Source of the DNA: Selaginella moellendorffii | Lineage: Eukaryota > Streptophyta > Lycopodiopsida > Selaginellales > Selaginellaceae | Length of the DNA stretch: 64,000 bases | NCBI RefSeq assembly: GCF_000143415.4 | Contig: NW_003314281.1 | Coordinates: 900,096 to 964,095 of the forward strand | Direction: 5' to 3' | Shown: one piece after another, positions 62,345 to 64,000 of the stretch | How positions within the stretch are numbered: position 1 is the first letter of the stretch | Layout of the letters: every line of letters starts with the position of its first letter | Notes under the pieces: generated by a model | What the model was told of the DNA's origin: nothing | The model's input: only the letters and a program-made list of their open reading frames with translations | The model's database searches: none | Program-made: the position numbers and the translations under genes

Positions 62345-64000
62345 TTACATGTTCATTCTGTCTAAAGCCAAATTGAGATCAAGAGCAGCCTTGCCAAGCT
62401 CACCGCTTTTCCTGGACAATAAACAAAGCAAAAGGCTGCTGGATCTTGCAAGTTTCATCCTTTGGAGTACCTTAGAAATGGTTTCAATCCTTGTTTGAGA
62501 AGCTGCAACTCCTTGAAACAGGCATCACACCTTCCAAACCTGGAATAACAAAAAGGAAACTAAAGAAAAACAAACAAACCACACAAACCTCTTCTCGGCT
62601 TGCAAATCCACACCCAAAGTTGGAGAGGTCAAGACTGCGTCGCTAATGACATGTCCAAAATTCCTAACCAGCATCGACGTGAACGCTATCGAGATCATTA
62701 CATGCCTGCAGATAAATCATAAAAGCTTAGAAGATATGCACACGATAATGCATTGCAAACCTTTGTGTTGCACTAGCAAGAAGGCCGGTAAGCAACGGCA
62801 GAAGCATGGCCGCGATTTCTAAAGTAAAAACATCACTCCTCTCAATCAAAACACTTAAACCATCTACAAGAACCTGCAAAGCAAGCATGAGTTGACAAGA
62901 GAGCAGCCATCAAACTTACTGATTTATCTCCCATTTTAGCCATTGTTTCCACTGCTGACTTCAAATCCTTCTTCATCCAAAATCTCCTAACAACCTGCAT
63001 CGTGCACATCTGCATCAGGAGCGAATGGAAACTATCTTAAGACATACTTGTAGCTTGGCAAGACGAGATTGCATTGTATTGCTCATAGTAGTTCGCTCCT
63101 GCAAAATTTCCTCTATTACGCGAGTATCTTCTTGACATGAACTTCGGCTTCTCTTCTGTAACAACAAACAGCAAATCAGAACCTAAAAGAGATAAACAAA
63201 AGAAACATACGGAATCCAGCTCAACGTAAAACTTCCCTCCATTCCGTGCGTCTGGCCCCGCACTTCTCTCGCGCTCTTTTTCCCTTCTTTCCCAATATGC
63301 ACTCGAAGACCATGGCCTTCCATTACCTGCTGTCCAGGAAACGAAATAAGTATAATTATAATGCACTAAAAGTACATACCTGTAGTGGAAGCCCCAAACG
63401 ATGTTAAGTTTCTCGGAGAGTCGGCTTCTGCAAAAAGAAACACCCGGTTATCGCGTGATACGTTGTCACAAGACAGCAAACCTGCCAAAGCCTGACCAAG
63501 TAAGAAGTCTTCTTCTAGTTTCCTCAGCCGCCTTCTCGTGGTGAACATACCACCATCGTCATCACCTCTTCCAGTTTTGTCCCCGTGCGATTCCGGGTGG
63601 TTCTTTTGTTCGAGTTTGTCAGCAAGTGGAGTTTTTGGAGACACCAAAGTTGTACATTCCGCTTCCCTGTCACTATTTCGTTTCAATAGCTCGCCCGAAC
63701 TCTTTCTGAGAGAAGAAAGCTTTATCGACGTCCTTTCTGTCCCTAAACTGGTATTTGGCCTTGAAGGTTGAAGCTCAGGCGCGCTTCCACGCCTTTGAGG
63801 GGTCGCTATAGTAGGCTGGTCTCTCCCTGGAGAAGGCGTTTTCACTTTCTGAAATGAGACGTGCTCTCCATTCGCTGCACTAAGTACGTAAGACCCTTCT
63901 GTAGAAAGGATTGCGGAAAGGCTTACTGTTTGTAGGAGATCTCAAGTTTCTTGGTGTGGAAATACTCCTGAAAGGGGCTACTCGCTGCAAACATATATTA
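62345..64000 (-). CDS. KTN80: Katanin p80 subunit, C-terminal part (runs off the window)
   Basis: Minus-strand exons: 63927-63984, 63482-63844, 63380-63427, 63211-63329, 63048-63155, 62920-62994, 62761-62873, 62589-62705, 62471-62539 and 62345-62405 (stop TAA). Upstream exons with the WD40 propeller are beyond position 64000. What is present is the Ser/Arg-rich linker and the con80 domain (EDTRVIEEILQERTTMSNTM, QSRLAKLQVVRRFWMKKDLK, SDVFTLEIAAMLLPLLTGLL, ADLQAEKR-type GVDLQAEKRFGRCDACF), which binds the p60 ATPase. Katanin severs microtubules and shapes the plant cortical array. The exon phases join without a stop. An end piece SGELGKAALDLNLALDRMNM closes the protein. Confidence 0.9.

Overview
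The window is nuclear DNA of a land plant, most probably the lycophyte Selaginella moellendorffii or a close relative. Evidence for this: nearly all introns are 45-80 nt; two genes encode microbial-type terpene synthases of the kind found in non-seed plants; five PPR genes are intronless, two of them long arrays of 31-residue S motifs next to a DYW editing-type protein; and the rest are ordinary plant genes (NBR1, class VIII myosin, plastid SCY2, katanin p80). The species name is inference; no search was run.

Layout. 1-11.6 kb is repeat-dominated: a 93-bp-arm inverted repeat (815-1163), a decayed Ty3/gypsy LTR retrotransposon on the minus strand (1804-8814) whose left LTR carries a nested miniature LTR element (TRIM, 2782-3377), and a second, older gypsy pol remnant (8920-9800). 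11.6-21.2 kb holds two inverted terpene synthase genes around an intact 17-exon phytyl-ester-synthase-like gene, a broken P-loop ATPase and duplicated scraps, including a copy of the phytyl-ester-synthase 3' end just upstream of the second terpene synthase. 21.2-24.9 kb has two overlapping PPR genes; 24.9-27 kb holds remnants.

From 27 kb on the DNA is gene-dense: SCY2, DPM1, a SAM-domain protein, two cullin-3 genes pointing away from each other with a MOG1/ALKBH6 divergent pair between them (29 bp between start codons), a heavy-metal-associated (HMA) protein, a divergent PPR pair, a second HMA protein with His tracts and two predicted membrane helices, NBR1, a DUF3727-type plastid protein, a DYW PPR protein divergent from a small plastid membrane protein, a tRNA 2'-phosphotransferase, myosin VIII, and the 3' part of katanin p80 running off the right edge.

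Exon models were built by hand by joining GT-AG (twice GC-AG) introns so that phase is kept and the protein matches the family; total coding length divides by three in each complete model. Themes: very short intergenic and intronic DNA, bidirectional promoters with telo-box motifs, local inverted duplication of gene pairs (terpene synthases, CUL3), proteostasis genes (two CUL3, NBR1) and organelle RNA-processing factors (PPRs). No tRNA, rRNA or CRISPR array was seen.
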